A DNA stretch of 39,975 bases from Planctomycetaceae bacterium (lineage in GTDB: Bacteria; Planctomycetota; Planctomycetia; Pirellulales; Pirellulaceae), in assembly GCA_002709225.1 (NCBI GenBank), contig PAQH01000112.1:1-39975 (forward strand), given 5' to 3'. A model generated the notes under the pieces. It ran no database searches. It worked only from the letters and a program-made list of their open reading frames with translations, and was not told where the DNA came from. Positions 6,527 through 15,431 of this stretch are shown here, one piece after another. The position numbers and the translations under genes are program-made. How positions within the stretch are numbered: position 1 is the stretch's first letter; each line of letters opens with the position of its first letter.

Positions 6527-8899
6527 ATGAGCTTTTTCACCCACATCCAAACCCACACCTGGTGGTCTCGTTCGCTACTCGCTCTTTTCGCGAGTGCGCT
6601 CTCAATGGGGTCGGGAATTGTCACGGCGGCCGAATATCGTTGCGAGTTGACAGTCTTGTTCGATCAGCGGGCGGGGAGCAGCACGCCAGTCAGGACAGTT
6701 GTTGACTTTGCTGGACTGGTTGGCAAGGAAGCGGGACTCATCGACCCGTATACGCTGGTGGTTACGAGGCAGACGGGTGCAGCGTGGCGGTCTTATTCTG
6801 TTCGCTTTAGCGAAGACCTGCTTTATGGGAATCGTGGCTGGGTCGCATGGCGGGTGGACGATCCACATCAGGCGAGCCGCTGGTTTCTTGAATTCAAGAT
6901 GCGCGCCGCCGATGGTCGATTGTCGCAGCCGCGATTTCGGCCACCGGTCGGGGTTGGCGACCAGCTCGCCTACAACGGTCCAAAATGGCGGCCAATTGCG
7001 GCGCCCGGATATCACACGCACCCAATCCCGGCGGATTGGAACAATGATGGTTTGGTCGACATCATCTCCCGCAGCCACGGAGCGAATCGTTTCGGCATGC
7101 CGATGGCGGGAATCTTCTTCTGGAGAAACATCGGCACGAATGAACGTCCTCGATTTGCCCCACCGTTGCGGCTCTCCGCGGAAGGTGTCGGGGAGCAGCA
7201 GTATCTTGGCCGGTTGCGTAAATTCAAGCCTCGCCAGGACTTCATCAGCGAAGACTACATCGACTGCGACCTTTTCGACTGGTTTGGCACCGGGCGACTT
7301 GATCTGATCACGATCAGTCGCACCGGTGGGATTAAGGTCTACCGGAACACTGGTGCCGTCGATGCCGTCGGGTTGCCGGTCCTGAAGCTTGCTCAGCGGC
7401 CTGAGTATCCGTCGTGTCTGGCGCCTGGCCGCTACCCGCGTATTCGTGTGGTTGATTGGGACGGTTCCGGTCGCCCCTCGTTGGTGCTAGGCACGTTGTG
7501 GAAAGGTGAGCTGGATGGCCGCAGGCAACTGTTGCGACAGATCGTACTCATGCGCGGCATAGGTGGGAAAAAGGGCAAGTGGGAATTCGAATCAGCACCA
7601 CTGGGTCGTGCTGATGGAGAGCAGACGTTTCCTCTGGACTGGCAGAAGTACTCCAACTTCGAGGGGGAGCGACCGTGGTACTTTGACGTGCACGACATTG
7701 ATCAGGATGGCATCCCGGAGCTGCTGTGCAGCCGCAGAACGGATGCTGTTCCCGCCATCGAAGTCTGGCGAAACACCGGCACGCTCAATGCACCGGTCAT
7801 GAAGTTCGATGGGGTGCTTCCCTGGTTCACACACGATAGCGGTGTGTTCTTTCGCATGGTGGACAATCAGGCCTATCGAGGCTGCCTGATCGGTGGCATG
7901 AGCATCAGATATTTCGAGCAAGTTGACTCCGATTACTTTCAGCTCGGCGCGTTTCGGGAGCGGGGGAAACTGCTCGGCTTGGGAAACGTTCTCAAACTGG
8001 AGGGCTATGTCCGGCCTGTTCCGTTTGATGCGGACGGCAATGGCACGATGGACCTGCTCTGCGGCGATGAGCCGGGGAAATTGACGCTCGTCCGGAACAT
8101 CGGTTCGAACCACCGTTCTGAGTTTGCGGCGCCAGACGCCGTTCAAGACCACCACGGTATCCCGGTCATACTGAGTGATACCAACTTGTTTCCGAGGTCT
8201 CGAGGAAAGACGTACATCGGACAGGTGAAACCGTTTCTATGTGACTGGGACACCGATGGCGAGTACGACATCATCGTTTCCGGAGGTACATTTGACGACA
8301 TCTACTGGTTGGAGAGATATGATCCTAGGACGAACCGCATCGCCAAGAGGCACTTGTTGAGGGTGAAAGGCGGAACGCAACGGCCCTTCGTGATTCGCAA
8401 AGGGCCAGCGGTCGTGGACTGGGACGAAGACGGTCGCCCGGAGTTGCTGGCAGTTTCACGTTTTGACGAGGATGCGGTCTGTGTCTTTCGACAAAGCGGA
8501 GGCGACGATCGGACGCTGCTTGAGCCCGGCGAGCCACTTCGATATGTCGATGGTGAGGCAATCACCATCCACGACTTCTTGCCGTATGGCAATATCACCC
8601 TCTGGCCATGCGATTGGACCGAATCCGGTAGTGTCGACCTGATTGTGGCATCTAACCACTTTATCTGGCTCGTCGAAAACGCTGGCACAAACCGACATCC
8701 CGTCTTCAAGAAGCCGGTCAAATTCAAAGCCCCCGACGGAACACCCATCGAGACGTCACACCATGAAAACCACGCCGCTGCATACGATTGGGACTCTGAC
8801 GGAAGGTTGGATCTGATGATCGGTGGCGAGTCGGCTACCATCTACCTCTTCCATCGTGACTGGGTGTCAGGAATCACTCACACGGTGTTGTTCAAATAA
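6527..8899 (+). CDS. secreted FG-GAP/VCBS-type beta-propeller protein
   Basis: The 790-residue product has a signal peptide (hydrophobic RSLLALFASALSMGSG, then TAA) and then a propeller built from repeated acidic metal-binding loops. I count about nine: DWNNDGLVDI, DWFGTGRLDL, DWDGSGRPSL, DIDQDGIPEL, DADGNGTMDL, DWDTDGEYDI, DWDEDGRPEL, DWTESGSVDL and DWDSDGRLDL. Such Dx[DN]xDG loops bind calcium in FG-GAP/VCBS domains, which serve in adhesion, polysaccharide recognition or lyase scaffolds. The segment between signal peptide and propeller (about 30-140) looks beta-rich and is unassigned. No catalytic signature is seen. A longer start at 6455 is possible, but 6527 places the signal peptide at the N-terminus. 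It converges with the next gene, ending 39 bp from its stop. Confidence 0.8.
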   Translation: MSFFTHIQTHTWWSRSLLALFASALSMGSGIVTAAEYRCELTVLFDQRAGSSTPVRTVVDFAGLVGKEAGLIDPYTLVVTRQTGAAWRSYSVRFSEDLLYGNRGWVAWRVDDPHQASRWFLEFKMRAADGRLSQPRFRPPVGVGDQLAYNGPKWRPIAAPGYHTHPIPADWNNDGLVDIISRSHGANRFGMPMAGIFFWRNIGTNERPRFAPPLRLSAEGVGEQQYLGRLRKFKPRQDFISEDYIDCDLFDWFGTGRLDLITISRTGGIKVYRNTGAVDAVGLPVLKLAQRPEYPSCLAPGRYPRIRVVDWDGSGRPSLVLGTLWKGELDGRRQLLRQIVLMRGIGGKKGKWEFESAPLGRADGEQTFPLDWQKYSNFEGERPWYFDVHDIDQDGIPELLCSRRTDAVPAIEVWRNTGTLNAPVMKFDGVLPWFTHDSGVFFRMVDNQAYRGCLIGGMSIRYFEQVDSDYFQLGAFRERGKLLGLGNVLKLEGYVRPVPFDADGNGTMDLLCGDEPGKLTLVRNIGSNHRSEFAAPDAVQDHHGIPVILSDTNLFPRSRGKTYIGQVKPFLCDWDTDGEYDIIVSGGTFDDIYWLERYDPRTNRIAKRHLLRVKGGTQRPFVIRKGPAVVDWDEDGRPELLAVSRFDEDAVCVFRQSGGDDRTLLEPGEPLRYVDGEAITIHDFLPYGNITLWPCDWTESGSVDLIVASNHFIWLVENAGTNRHPVFKKPVKFKAPDGTPIETSHHENHAAAYDWDSDGRLDLMIGGESATIYLFHRDWVSGITHTVLFK

Positions 8900-8938
8900 T
8901 CACCTGAGTGGAGGTTGCGACCACCAACGCACGAGCTG

Positions 8939-11785
8939 CTACTTGTTTTTCGAGTGGATGACAACAATCGCGGTCTGTGTCGGGTCCAGGTTGATGTTGA
9001 ATCTTTCACCAGCCGGTTGATTAGCCTGCGTCGCTTCGCCGTCCGACAGTTCACGCGTGGGAAAGGCGATCCTCTGGAACCTGTCCGGAATCGCAATCGA
9101 TAACCGCTGGGCTTTTCCCGAGAGATTGCTGGCCAGTAGTAACACCCGATCATCGTGCTGCCAGACCCGCCAATGAACGCCGTCAGTCTTCTGTACACCC
9201 GCCGGCATGTCTGGCACATTGCCGCCGTGCAGAATCCAGGGCTCGATGTACCGGCTTGCGCGACCCATCCATTGGAAATGTTTCCAGTACTTTTGTCGAG
9301 GTACCGAGTAGGGCCACCAGACGATACCCTTAGCGCCGTGAATGAAACACGTTGCCAGCATACAGGTGAATTCATCGTTGGTTGGAGATCGGCCCTGGGC
9401 GCTGCCCAAGTCCTTCCAGCCAAAGCCCTGCGGCGTCATCCACACGGCCTGACCGTTTACTTTGGCGGCCGCTACGGCGGCGTCAGTCCAGGCGGCGACC
9501 AGCTTAAGATCATGTCCTGGTATGGGATACGGATCTGCGCCGATGATGTCTGCGCAGCCTCTATAGCGGATTAGGTTGCCCGGTGCATTTGTGCAGATGT
9601 AGACGGGATGGTGGGGATCAATCGCCTTGATGGCGCGATAGGCCTGGCGAAGCAATTCAGGCGTATCGCCGTGCCCCTCGGGTTCGTCGGCAAGATACCA
9701 GGCGAGCAGTCCCGGTTCGTTCTTCAATCGAGACACGCGGGCACGCAGCCCTTCGATGTCGTCCTTGCCTCGCAGGTAGTTGCAGACGTGGAGGATGGCC
9801 ATGCCACCGTTGGCGAGCGCCGTGTCCGTACCCGCGCGATCAGCCGGGTCTTGGGGATACTCGCAACCCCATAAACCCACGTTGTAGCCTGCCGCGACAG
9901 CTTCCATAGAAGCTCCACCGAGCATAAAGCCCAGCGGCATCATTGGTTGTCCGTCGACAAGGCAGACGCCTCGTTTGTCAATCGAGACACTTCGTGGCTT
10001 GCCAGGAGCAATGTACCTGGTAAAGGAACGCTCGGATGTTGCCAGCGGTTGCCCACTCTTTCCGGTTAGATTGACCCGAATCCGATAATGACCCGGCGAG
10101 AGACCCGCGATGGGGAACAGGAGTTGAATAGGCGTTTGGGCAGCTGCCTGCTTTGTGGAGTGGAGGGGCTTGCCGTCTTGAGTCGACAGCGTCGCGACCA
10201 GATTCGCGCCCAGGAGCTTTTTCTCCTGGATGTAAAGCGACACCTCTGCGGGTAATGTTGTTTCGGTCGACACATACGGCTGCCGTAATGTCAGCTTGAT
10301 CGGTTCGACCTGTTCTCGCGAGATCGTCACGCTTTGCATTGACCGGCTGATGATTTCGCCACTTTTTCGCGCGCGCAGGGTGGCGATGATATGAGCCGCG
10401 CCGAACCGATCGAGTGTGAAAGCAGCTTTGACGAACTCTTCCTCTGAAAGCGGAGGACTCGCACTGGGGGTCACATTTGGATCCTGATCACGCAACTTGA
10501 TCGTTTTGGAGATTGGGTTCAGCTGCGTCAGATCCTGCTGCCCCGTGGGAATCGCAGGCGATGGGATTGGCACTACATCGAGGCTGAGTTCGTGTTGCTG
10601 CGGGTCAACTGCACCGGCGTAGAGCAAAGTGGCCAGATGTTTGCCAAGTGCGGCCGGTTGCGGGAAAGAGAGGTTCACGGCCGGCTGCGCCTCCTGCGCG
10701 ACCTCGACCAGCGCCACCTGACCGAAGTGTTGTGGTGAGTGGAACCCGCCTCCCTCAATAGAACTCCAGGCGGTGTATTGGCCCGATTCTCGATCCCCTC
10801 GGTAGAGCCCGATGCGCCATTGCTGCCGCGCTTTCATGGTTGCCGCCAGTGACGAAACCGGAATCGCCGCTTCGAGCGTCCATCCTGCTGATGTCCGTCG
10901 AGTCGCCACCCGCGCATGCGACGTCCAACTGTCGGCGCCCGCGGCCTTGTGTTCGTCAAAAACCGTGCCGACTAGATTGGCGGCGAGATGGAAATAGCCA
11001 TCACCGCCGGGCGGCGCAAGAAAACACTCGACACAGTCGTCGGTGTAGACCGCGGAGTCATGTTGCCGGGCTGTCGCGACGGCCTGATCAGCTGCCGGTT
11101 GGGCACATTCGGCGGCAAAGTACCAGTGGTCGCGATCCCAGGCCAGCCGAAACGTGGTTTGCCGTGCTGGAATACGTTTCATAAAGCGGTCCGATAGGGT
11201 GGCAAGTGGTTGCGCGTGTTGCCAGGCGGGCTCATTCAGCTCTCCATCAATGATGGGTGCTGCGCCGACACGTGCAGCCCGAGCCAGCGACCGCTGGGGT
11301 TCGCTTTCGATCTCGACCTCGACACGAAAGATACAGGCCCCATAGCCACCCTGCTTGTCGGCACCGTGTTCGACTTTCAGATAGATATGGCGCGCCGGTA
11401 GAAGCGGCCTCAGATCGACCGTTTTCCAGCCTTCATTGGCTCCGCCAGTAGCGACCTGCCGGCTAACTTCTTGAAACACGCGGCCGGTTGACGAGACACT
11501 CAGGGCGTAGCTATTGAGAAGAAGAATCCGGGCGCGTGCCGCTGTGGCACCGGTCAGATCAAACCGCCAAACGACGAACTGATCCTCCCCGTCGAGGTTG
11601 CGTACCGGTTTGCCCCAACCCTCAAGTACAAAGTTGCGCGACGAATGGTTCCAGAGGTACTTCTGCTCCTGAGGTCCGTTGTCAGTGAGAAAGCGAATCG
11701 TGCGGACCGCTACCGTTGAACTTGTGGCCAACGGCAGCGGCCCGAACAGGAACACGAACACGAAATGGAACGCTGGTTTCCACAT
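8939..11785 (-). CDS. large secreted CBM9-like plus TIM-barrel glycoside-hydrolase-like protein
   Basis: The 948-residue product carries a signal peptide (FHFVFVFLFGPLPLATS). Order of parts: a beta-sandwich (about 25-160); a CBM9/DOMON-like carbohydrate-binding domain (about 175-370, with PIIDGELNEPAW and VYTDDCVECFL); further beta-sandwich segments; then a (beta/alpha)8-type barrel (about 605-870) with GVCLVDGQPMMPLG and WYLADEPEGHG; and a short C-terminal beta domain. ADEPE resembles the acid/base region of clan-A glycoside hydrolases, and the DPYP and WWPYS strands fit the same fold. The function is probably binding and cleavage of an extracellular glycan; the linkage is not predictable. 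The start at 11785 was chosen because the upstream frame from 11845 only adds a charged stretch before the signal peptide. No clear ribosome binding site is visible. Confidence 0.78.
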   Translation of the reverse strand: MWKPAFHFVFVFLFGPLPLATSSTVAVRTIRFLTDNGPQEQKYLWNHSSRNFVLEGWGKPVRNLDGEDQFVVWRFDLTGATAARARILLLNSYALSVSSTGRVFQEVSRQVATGGANEGWKTVDLRPLLPARHIYLKVEHGADKQGGYGACIFRVEVEIESEPQRSLARAARVGAAPIIDGELNEPAWQHAQPLATLSDRFMKRIPARQTTFRLAWDRDHWYFAAECAQPAADQAVATARQHDSAVYTDDCVECFLAPPGGDGYFHLAANLVGTVFDEHKAAGADSWTSHARVATRRTSAGWTLEAAIPVSSLAATMKARQQWRIGLYRGDRESGQYTAWSSIEGGGFHSPQHFGQVALVEVAQEAQPAVNLSFPQPAALGKHLATLLYAGAVDPQQHELSLDVVPIPSPAIPTGQQDLTQLNPISKTIKLRDQDPNVTPSASPPLSEEEFVKAAFTLDRFGAAHIIATLRARKSGEIISRSMQSVTISREQVEPIKLTLRQPYVSTETTLPAEVSLYIQEKKLLGANLVATLSTQDGKPLHSTKQAAAQTPIQLLFPIAGLSPGHYRIRVNLTGKSGQPLATSERSFTRYIAPGKPRSVSIDKRGVCLVDGQPMMPLGFMLGGASMEAVAAGYNVGLWGCEYPQDPADRAGTDTALANGGMAILHVCNYLRGKDDIEGLRARVSRLKNEPGLLAWYLADEPEGHGDTPELLRQAYRAIKAIDPHHPVYICTNAPGNLIRYRGCADIIGADPYPIPGHDLKLVAAWTDAAVAAAKVNGQAVWMTPQGFGWKDLGSAQGRSPTNDEFTCMLATCFIHGAKGIVWWPYSVPRQKYWKHFQWMGRASRYIEPWILHGGNVPDMPAGVQKTDGVHWRVWQHDDRVLLLASNLSGKAQRLSIAIPDRFQRIAFPTRELSDGEATQANQPAGERFNINLDPTQTAIVVIHSKNK

Positions 11786-12190
11786 GGTGTGATCTCGCGT
11801 GGTCTCATGGAGAGAATGTATTGTCGCTTGTCGCGTCCCCGTCAATCTACCGTGCCCAAGGTGCTGGTCAACCTCGACAAGGCGGTGAACTCCAAGCCGC
11901 TTTGCCGGGATTGCGAACGCTGTGCCTGGACAGTTTTCCGCTTGAATTCACTTGGGGGCGAAGATCGCTAGTTCGGCCGGCTTTGCCTTGTCGGCCGCTG
12001 ACAAACAGCGCGTTCAGAGGTGATGGGTGTCCCCACGCTGACACAGAGGCTTGGGCCATTCGGTAAGGCCAAACCCAGCCGGGCTGGGGAGACGCTGTTC
12101 ACGTGGTGGAGCGATTGAGAATATCCAGAGTTGCCAGGATCTCTGGCGTTCCGGCGGCTCAGTGGTTGCTGTGAGACGGACGAATCGTGA
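11786..12190. other. 405-bp intergenic region
   Basis: The gap lies between two minus-strand secretome genes. The frames inside (11765-11971 plus, 11968-12237 minus) lack motifs and ribosome binding sites. I see no terminator hairpin with a T-run and no repeat. Confidence 0.4.
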
Positions 12191-14347
12191 TCAGTATCGA
12201 CGGAGACTGGAGATGCGAATTTCACCAATCTGACCAAAGAAGTTGCCTCGGCCTAGCCAATTAAATCTACCGCCGTAGCGGGCGTAACCGGTGAGGCGAC
12301 TGCCAACGCTGAACTGTGCGTCGTGTTTGCGGTTGTTGACAAGTTTGCGGCCGCCTGGGGCCTTCATCTGCCAAATCAGCTTGCCGTCCAGAAACAGCTG
12401 GTGCAGGTCGTCTGCGTAGGAGAACTGCCAGGCCACGTGGTGCCACTGGGTGTCGCGGATGCCTGCGTTAGCGGGATCGCCCACGATTCCCTGACGACGT
12501 TTCCAGGGGTGGAGGTCTTTGAGAGCCTGATCTGGCTCGCTGCCCAGGAAATGCACGCCTGGGGCCATGCTGCCGTCGAGTGAATCGTGGTCGGAGAGGT
12601 ACAGCTCCCAGACGCCGCGTTCGCTGTTGTCGTAGGTGCCGCAGATATGGCCGAAGTCGAAATGTCTTCCGCCCATGTGTTTGGAATAGCGACTGAAGCG
12701 GCCCCCGCGTCTGACCCAGACTTCCACGGTCCACTCTCTCGTGCAGCTGCGCAGATCCACTTTTTCGCTATGCTGTGGTCCGACGAATCCGTTTTCGCCT
12801 CCGCCGATGAGATTGGGGAAAAGCCCCCAGCCGGGACGCGGTTGGCGTTGGTCGCCGGTCATGTTCACCCACGTCAGCGTCAGCGTCTCATCGCCCATCC
12901 GGTCTGGGATAAGCTTGCCGCTGGGGCCTTGCCAGTCCCACAACGCCACCGTGTGCTTGTCAGGTAAGATCCGACGCAGCGCTGCCGGTACCACCTTCAA
13001 AACCAGCTTGGCTTCATCGGTCTGCCCGTGGGCACTACGGACTCGAACACCGAGTGTCGCGCTGGAGACTATGCTCGGCGTGCCACTCAGTTTGCCGGTG
13101 CGGCAGTCGAAACTTAGGCCCTCGGGGAGTGAGCCGGACAGAAGCTGCCACCGCACATCCGAACCCATGTGTTCGGTCTGTAATTTCTGCGCGTAGACAA
13201 GACCTGCAAAGGCTAAGGGGAGTGATTCGCTGAGGATCCGACCGGCTTCGACTCGGAGTGTGAACGCCCGTTCGTCCTTGTTTCCGGCGGTATCGACGGC
13301 GGCAAGCGTAAACTTCTGTGAGCCCGCTGCCCCGCTGGCCGTTCCGCGGATTGCGCCAGCTGCGCGGTCCAGTGTGAGGCCCTCGGGCAGTTGACCGTCG
13401 ACGACCTGCCAGGTGACTTCGCCAGCGGCCGCGTCAACCGAAAGTTGGGTGAAATACGGCACCTGCAGCCCAGCGACGGGGAGTCTGCTCTGGATGATGC
13501 TCAATCGATTAGCGACCGGATAACGCATGAGCTTGGAGATCCGCAGCTCATCGATTTCACCCTCGAAATTACCCTTGCTGATCTGGAATGGCGGGTCCTG
13601 CGAGTGGAGAAAGCCACCGACTTGGAAAGGAATATCACAGCGGTCCAGCTGCCGGCCCCGCGGCACGGACCATTTCCAGAAGAGCTCGCCGTCGAGGAAA
13701 AGAAAATGCGTTTGATCCGTATCGCGGAACTGCCACGCTATGTGGTGCCACCCTCGATCCGTGATTGCCAGCTGCTGAATCGTGATACCCTTGCCGTAAT
13801 AGGGGAAGGCCGACCCGCTGGCGAGCAATCGTCCTGAGGGAACCAGTCGCTCCTTCTCTTTCCAGTTGTGAAGGGCAAAGTTCCAGCCGCTGCGTTTGCC
13901 GTGAGGAAGGCTGAAACCCTCCTCATCCGTGCCGCAGATGTTACCGTAGGTGTTGCCCCAGTCCTGGCGGAAAGGTCCCGTATAACGCACCCAGGCCTCG
14001 ACAGTAAAGGAATCGGGGCACGTTCGCAGTTCGAGCTTGTTGTTGTTGATTGGTCCGATCAGGAGATTCGCGTCATCCTTGGTACGGACGAATCTGGCCG
14101 TTGCTCCGAACCCCCGATGCTCGCCCCACAACGCCTGCTTGTGAGCACGCAGGGTTAAGTCTGGGTCGCCGCAGGCGTCTCGTGCTTCGTTCCCTTTTCC
14201 CTCATCGAAGTGGTACAGCGCTACGGTGTGCTCGTCAGGTGTGAACGGACGACGCCAATCGGCATCGACGCGACACACCGACGAACAGGCGGCGGCGACC
14301 AAGCATGCGATGACACGCACTCTCAGCGAGGAATGGTTGCTCGTCAA
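12191..14347 (-). CDS. secreted LamG - Ig-like - Ig-like - LamG protein, TTG start
   Basis: I place the start at a TTG (14345-14347) because GGAGGA stands 6 nt before it and a signal peptide follows directly (VRVIACLVAAACSSVCRVDA); an upstream GTG at 14443 has no such support. The 718-residue product has a near-symmetrical layout. A LamG-like lectin domain (about 25-270) opens with DEHTVALYHFDEG. Two putative Ig (He_PIG) repeats follow, marked by GQLPEGLTLDRAAGAIRGT and GSLPEGLSFDCRTGKLSGT. A second LamG-like domain opens with DKHTVALWDWQG. Both LamG copies contain ICGT and W-H-H-[IV]-A-W-Q-F signatures and end in EIRIS/ELRIS. There is no catalytic motif, so it is probably a cell-surface glycan- or matrix-binding protein. 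Confidence 0.8.
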   Translation of the reverse strand: MTSNHSSLRVRVIACLVAAACSSVCRVDADWRRPFTPDEHTVALYHFDEGKGNEARDACGDPDLTLRAHKQALWGEHRGFGATARFVRTKDDANLLIGPINNNKLELRTCPDSFTVEAWVRYTGPFRQDWGNTYGNICGTDEEGFSLPHGKRSGWNFALHNWKEKERLVPSGRLLASGSAFPYYGKGITIQQLAITDRGWHHIAWQFRDTDQTHFLFLDGELFWKWSVPRGRQLDRCDIPFQVGGFLHSQDPPFQISKGNFEGEIDELRISKLMRYPVANRLSIIQSRLPVAGLQVPYFTQLSVDAAAGEVTWQVVDGQLPEGLTLDRAAGAIRGTASGAAGSQKFTLAAVDTAGNKDERAFTLRVEAGRILSESLPLAFAGLVYAQKLQTEHMGSDVRWQLLSGSLPEGLSFDCRTGKLSGTPSIVSSATLGVRVRSAHGQTDEAKLVLKVVPAALRRILPDKHTVALWDWQGPSGKLIPDRMGDETLTLTWVNMTGDQRQPRPGWGLFPNLIGGGENGFVGPQHSEKVDLRSCTREWTVEVWVRRGGRFSRYSKHMGGRHFDFGHICGTYDNSERGVWELYLSDHDSLDGSMAPGVHFLGSEPDQALKDLHPWKRRQGIVGDPANAGIRDTQWHHVAWQFSYADDLHQLFLDGKLIWQMKAPGGRKLVNNRKHDAQFSVGSRLTGYARYGGRFNWLGRGNFFGQIGEIRISSLRRY

Positions 14348-14747
14348 AGTGAATCCTCCAGTCGGTACGAGAAACGGAACGATCACGGGTCGGTGTCCAC
14401 AGATATCAATCTGCTCTGCCAGACAACTTGGCGATCCGCGCACCTACGACAAACGGCGTAAGCCGAGGTCCGATGTCCAGAGTGGCGGCACCGTGGTCAC
14501 TGCTAAGTGGTTTCGTGTCACCAGGGTGGCCGAGACCAGTCAGCGAGGCCGTTACGCCTTCATTCCATGCTCCGTTCAAAGTGTCGTGGCGGCGGGAACT
14601 GGTCCAGTATGAACAGTTATCTGTGCGGATGAAACAGCTCGGCAGAGTTCGATCGCAATTGGTTCTTGATTCGTGCCAGAATTTAACCCCACTGACCGAT
14701 TTCCCGTACCGCCGCCGGCGGGAGAGCAGGCGGTTACCCAAGCCCCG
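14348..14747. other. 400-bp intergenic region
   Basis: Frames exist on both strands but overlap in antisense, and none has a convincing start or motif. The stretch contains the 5' region of the LamG gene and the 3' side of the small membrane-protein gene. No hairpin or repeat was noticed. Confidence 0.4.
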
Positions 14748-15191
14748 CTACCGATCGTTGGCCTGGACCCTTACAACAATGCCATCGGCTGCGTAGTGGA
14801 CCGTCATGCCTGGGTAGGACACGAACTCTCTCGCGCCCTGTTCGTCCTCTTGTACTCCTTGGATGACACTGCGCGAATCCAATTCTTCTTCGACGACGTC
14901 ACGAGTCTCGCCAAGCAAGTGTTGATGTTCACGTGCATCGTAACGTGCTGCGGGCCAGGCTGTGTACACGATGCCCAGTAAGGGAATCACGGCTTGCGGG
15001 AAGAGCGTATACCATTTTCGTTTGATGCACGAGTAGACGACTCCGAGGACAAGAGCAATCTGGTAGAGGATGGACAGGAGAATGCCATGGCCGAAGGACA
15101 TGCCGAACCGCCCTGGACGATCGAAGCCGATGTCACCAAAGATCAGCACGGCCATCAGCAGCACTTGTGTAACGGTTAAAATAGCGAGCAT
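14748..15191 (-). CDS. small integral membrane protein of unknown function (147 aa)
   Basis: Three hydrophobic helices are visible: about 3-22 (ILTVTQVLLMAVLIF), 33-56 (HGILLSILYQIALVLGVVYSCI) and 60-81 (WYTLFPQAVIPLLGIVYTAW). A polar, acidic tail of about 65 residues follows, rich in Glu, Asp and Arg (DVVEEELDSRSVIQGVQEDEQ). I recognise no family. Uninterrupted hydrophobic periodicity and a clean ATG make it more credible than other short frames nearby, although the ribosome binding site is weak. It lies between two large secreted-protein genes on the same strand with gaps of over 200 bp, so it is probably transcribed alone. Confidence 0.6.
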   Translation of the reverse strand: MLAILTVTQVLLMAVLIFGDIGFDRPGRFGMSFGHGILLSILYQIALVLGVVYSCIKRKWYTLFPQAVIPLLGIVYTAWPAARYDAREHQHLLGETRDVVEEELDSRSVIQGVQEDEQGAREFVSYPGMTVHYAADGIVVRVQANDR

Positions 15192-15431
15192 GATTGTTCT
15201 TTAGGTGGCGCACGTTTGGCATTACCCTACGCCGGTGCGGCGGATTGATCGCAACTTGTGACCGTCTAGGGACGCGAGGTAATTCCCAGTTTCTGGGATC
15301 GGTTGCACTGGTCGGTTGAGATTGCGTGTGGACACCAGCGCCGCACGTTTGTTGCTATTTCCAGAACGGTTGGACCATTGATTGTACCGGTTCGACGGCT
15401 CGTTCCGTCGTCGGCGTGGCGACGAATCCAG

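Noticed and set aside
8900..8938. Bidirectional terminator between convergent genes
   Set aside because: Only a 4-bp GTGG/CCAC pairing is visible, without T-runs. Too weak to annotate.
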